From Streptomyces sp. NBC_01260 (lineage in GTDB: Bacteria; Actinomycetota; Actinomycetes; Streptomycetales; Streptomycetaceae): DNA of 64,000 nt. Below are positions 63,360 through 64,000 of the stretch, in pieces (positions within the stretch are counted from its first letter, which is position 1; each line of letters starts with the position of its first letter). The notes under the pieces were generated by a model. The model did not search any database, was not told the DNA's origin, and saw only the letters and a list, made by a program, of their open reading frames with translations. The DNA is taken from assembly GCF_036226405.1 (NCBI RefSeq), contig NZ_CP108464.1, positions 4,960,001-5,024,000 on the forward strand, written 5' to 3'. The position numbers and the translations under genes are program-made.

Positions 63360-63950
63360 TCAGGCCTCGGCGCCCTCGCCCTCGGCGCCCTCGGCGGACG
63401 GCTCCTCGGCCTGAGCGGCGACGACCGCGAGGACAACCGCGTCCGGGTCGGCCTCGGCCAGCACGGAACCGGCCGGCAGCGGGATGTCCTTGGCGAGGAT
63501 GGACGCGCCGGCGTCCAGGCCCGCGATGGAGACGGTGACGGAGTTGGGGATGTGGGTGGCCTCGGCCTCGACGAGCAGGGTGTTCTGCACGTACTCCAGC
63601 AGGTTGCCGCCCGGGGCCAGCTCGCCCTCGACGTGCACCGCGACCTCGACGTTGACCTTCTCGCCGCGCTTCACGGTCAGCAGGTCGACGTGCTCGATGT
63701 TGCCCTTGAGGGCGTTGCGCTGCACGGCCTTCGGGATGACCAGCGCGTCCTTGCCGTCGATCTCCAGACCGATCAGGACGTTGGCGGTACGGAGCGCGAG
63801 CTGAAGCTCGTGAGCCGGCAGCGTGATGTGGACCGCTTCGGCGCCGTGGCCGTAGATGACGGCGGGAACGAGGTTGGCGCGACGGGTGCGGCGGGCAGCG
63901 CCCTTGCCGAACTCGGAACGGACCTCGGCGTTGAGCTTGATCTCGGCCAT
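63360..63950 (-). CDS. rplY: 50S ribosomal protein L25 (general stress protein CTC type)
   Basis: 196 aa, the long CTC form of L25 with an N-terminal 5S rRNA-binding domain (VRSEFGKGAARRTRRANLVPAVIYG) and a C-terminal beta domain (VEVAVHVEGE, LEYVQNTLLVEAEATHIPNSV). Acidic Ala/Glu tail. GAGGAG 8 nt before ATG. Its promoter lies at the right edge of the window. Confidence 0.96.
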   Translation of the reverse strand: MAEIKLNAEVRSEFGKGAARRTRRANLVPAVIYGHGAEAVHITLPAHELQLALRTANVLIGLEIDGKDALVIPKAVQRNALKGNIEHVDLLTVKRGEKVNVEVAVHVEGELAPGGNLLEYVQNTLLVEAEATHIPNSVTVSIAGLDAGASILAKDIPLPAGSVLAEADPDAVVLAVVAAQAEEPSAEGAEGEGAEA

Positions 63951-64000
63951 GACTGCACTCCTCGTAAGGTGACGAAACTCCGGTTGGTCACCCGGCCCAC

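Overview
The window is very GC-rich, uses many GTG starts, packs genes into overlapping ATGA/TGATG/GTGA units and carries SsgA-like, GlnR-free but typical actinomycete gene sets (galTEK, rsmI-tatD-rsmA-ispE, pmt, PEP carboxylase, pth-rplY). The gene order and one rare TTA codon point to a Streptomyces chromosome, in the conserved core. No rRNA, tRNA, CRISPR array, transposase or phage gene was seen.

Layout. 1-6.1 kb: a truncated tricorn-type protease, then a TetR regulator with two palindromic operators and an MMPL exporter. 6.2-9.8 kb (all minus strand): an SsgA-like sporulation protein followed by two overlapping genes that each fuse a PfkB sugar/nucleoside kinase to a C-terminal TIR-like domain (CAP12/PCTIR type); one copy keeps the expected catalytic glutamate and the other has lost it. 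This pair is the best candidate for an undescribed system (NAD-targeting or immune/signalling). 9.9-12.6 kb: an ECF-type nickel/cobalt importer (cbiMN-cbiQ-cbiO) behind a Nur-like palindrome. 12.7-19.0 kb: a beta-lactamase-fold hydrolase with an SDR, an ECF sigma factor with its probable anti-sigma partner, a MarR/MFS efflux module bracketed by two nearly identical hairpins, and DoxX. 19.0-22.1 kb: two secreted proteins (a glycosidase-like protein with a discoidin domain and a DUF1996 protein) that share LacI-type palindromes. 22.1-22.8 kb: a gene-poor stretch with a decayed reading frame between 15-bp direct repeats.

22.8-35.5 kb is core metabolism and envelope: EamA transporter, YbaK-type deacylase, MecA_N-type penicillin-binding protein, protein O-mannosyltransferase, rsmI, a zinc-ribbon protein, tatD (with a hairpin element inserted in frame), a wrecked rpfB, rsmA, ispE, a lipoprotein and an ABC-F ATPase. 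35.7-41.6 kb: three tandem paralogues with proline-rich cytoplasmic tails, one membrane segment and an extracellular PQQ/BamB-like propeller. 41.8-51.4 kb: two orphan LuxR-type regulators, a sodium/sugar symporter divergent from galT-galE-galK, a GNAT acetyltransferase, and the divergent tamR-tam pair with its operator plus a VOC protein.

51.5-57.3 kb: three tandem secreted FG-GAP/VCBS propeller proteins; two have a conserved inverted repeat around the -10 region. 57.3-64 kb: an acyl desaturase-TetR operon, ppc, a small membrane protein, pth and rplY (truncation-free, ending just inside the right edge).
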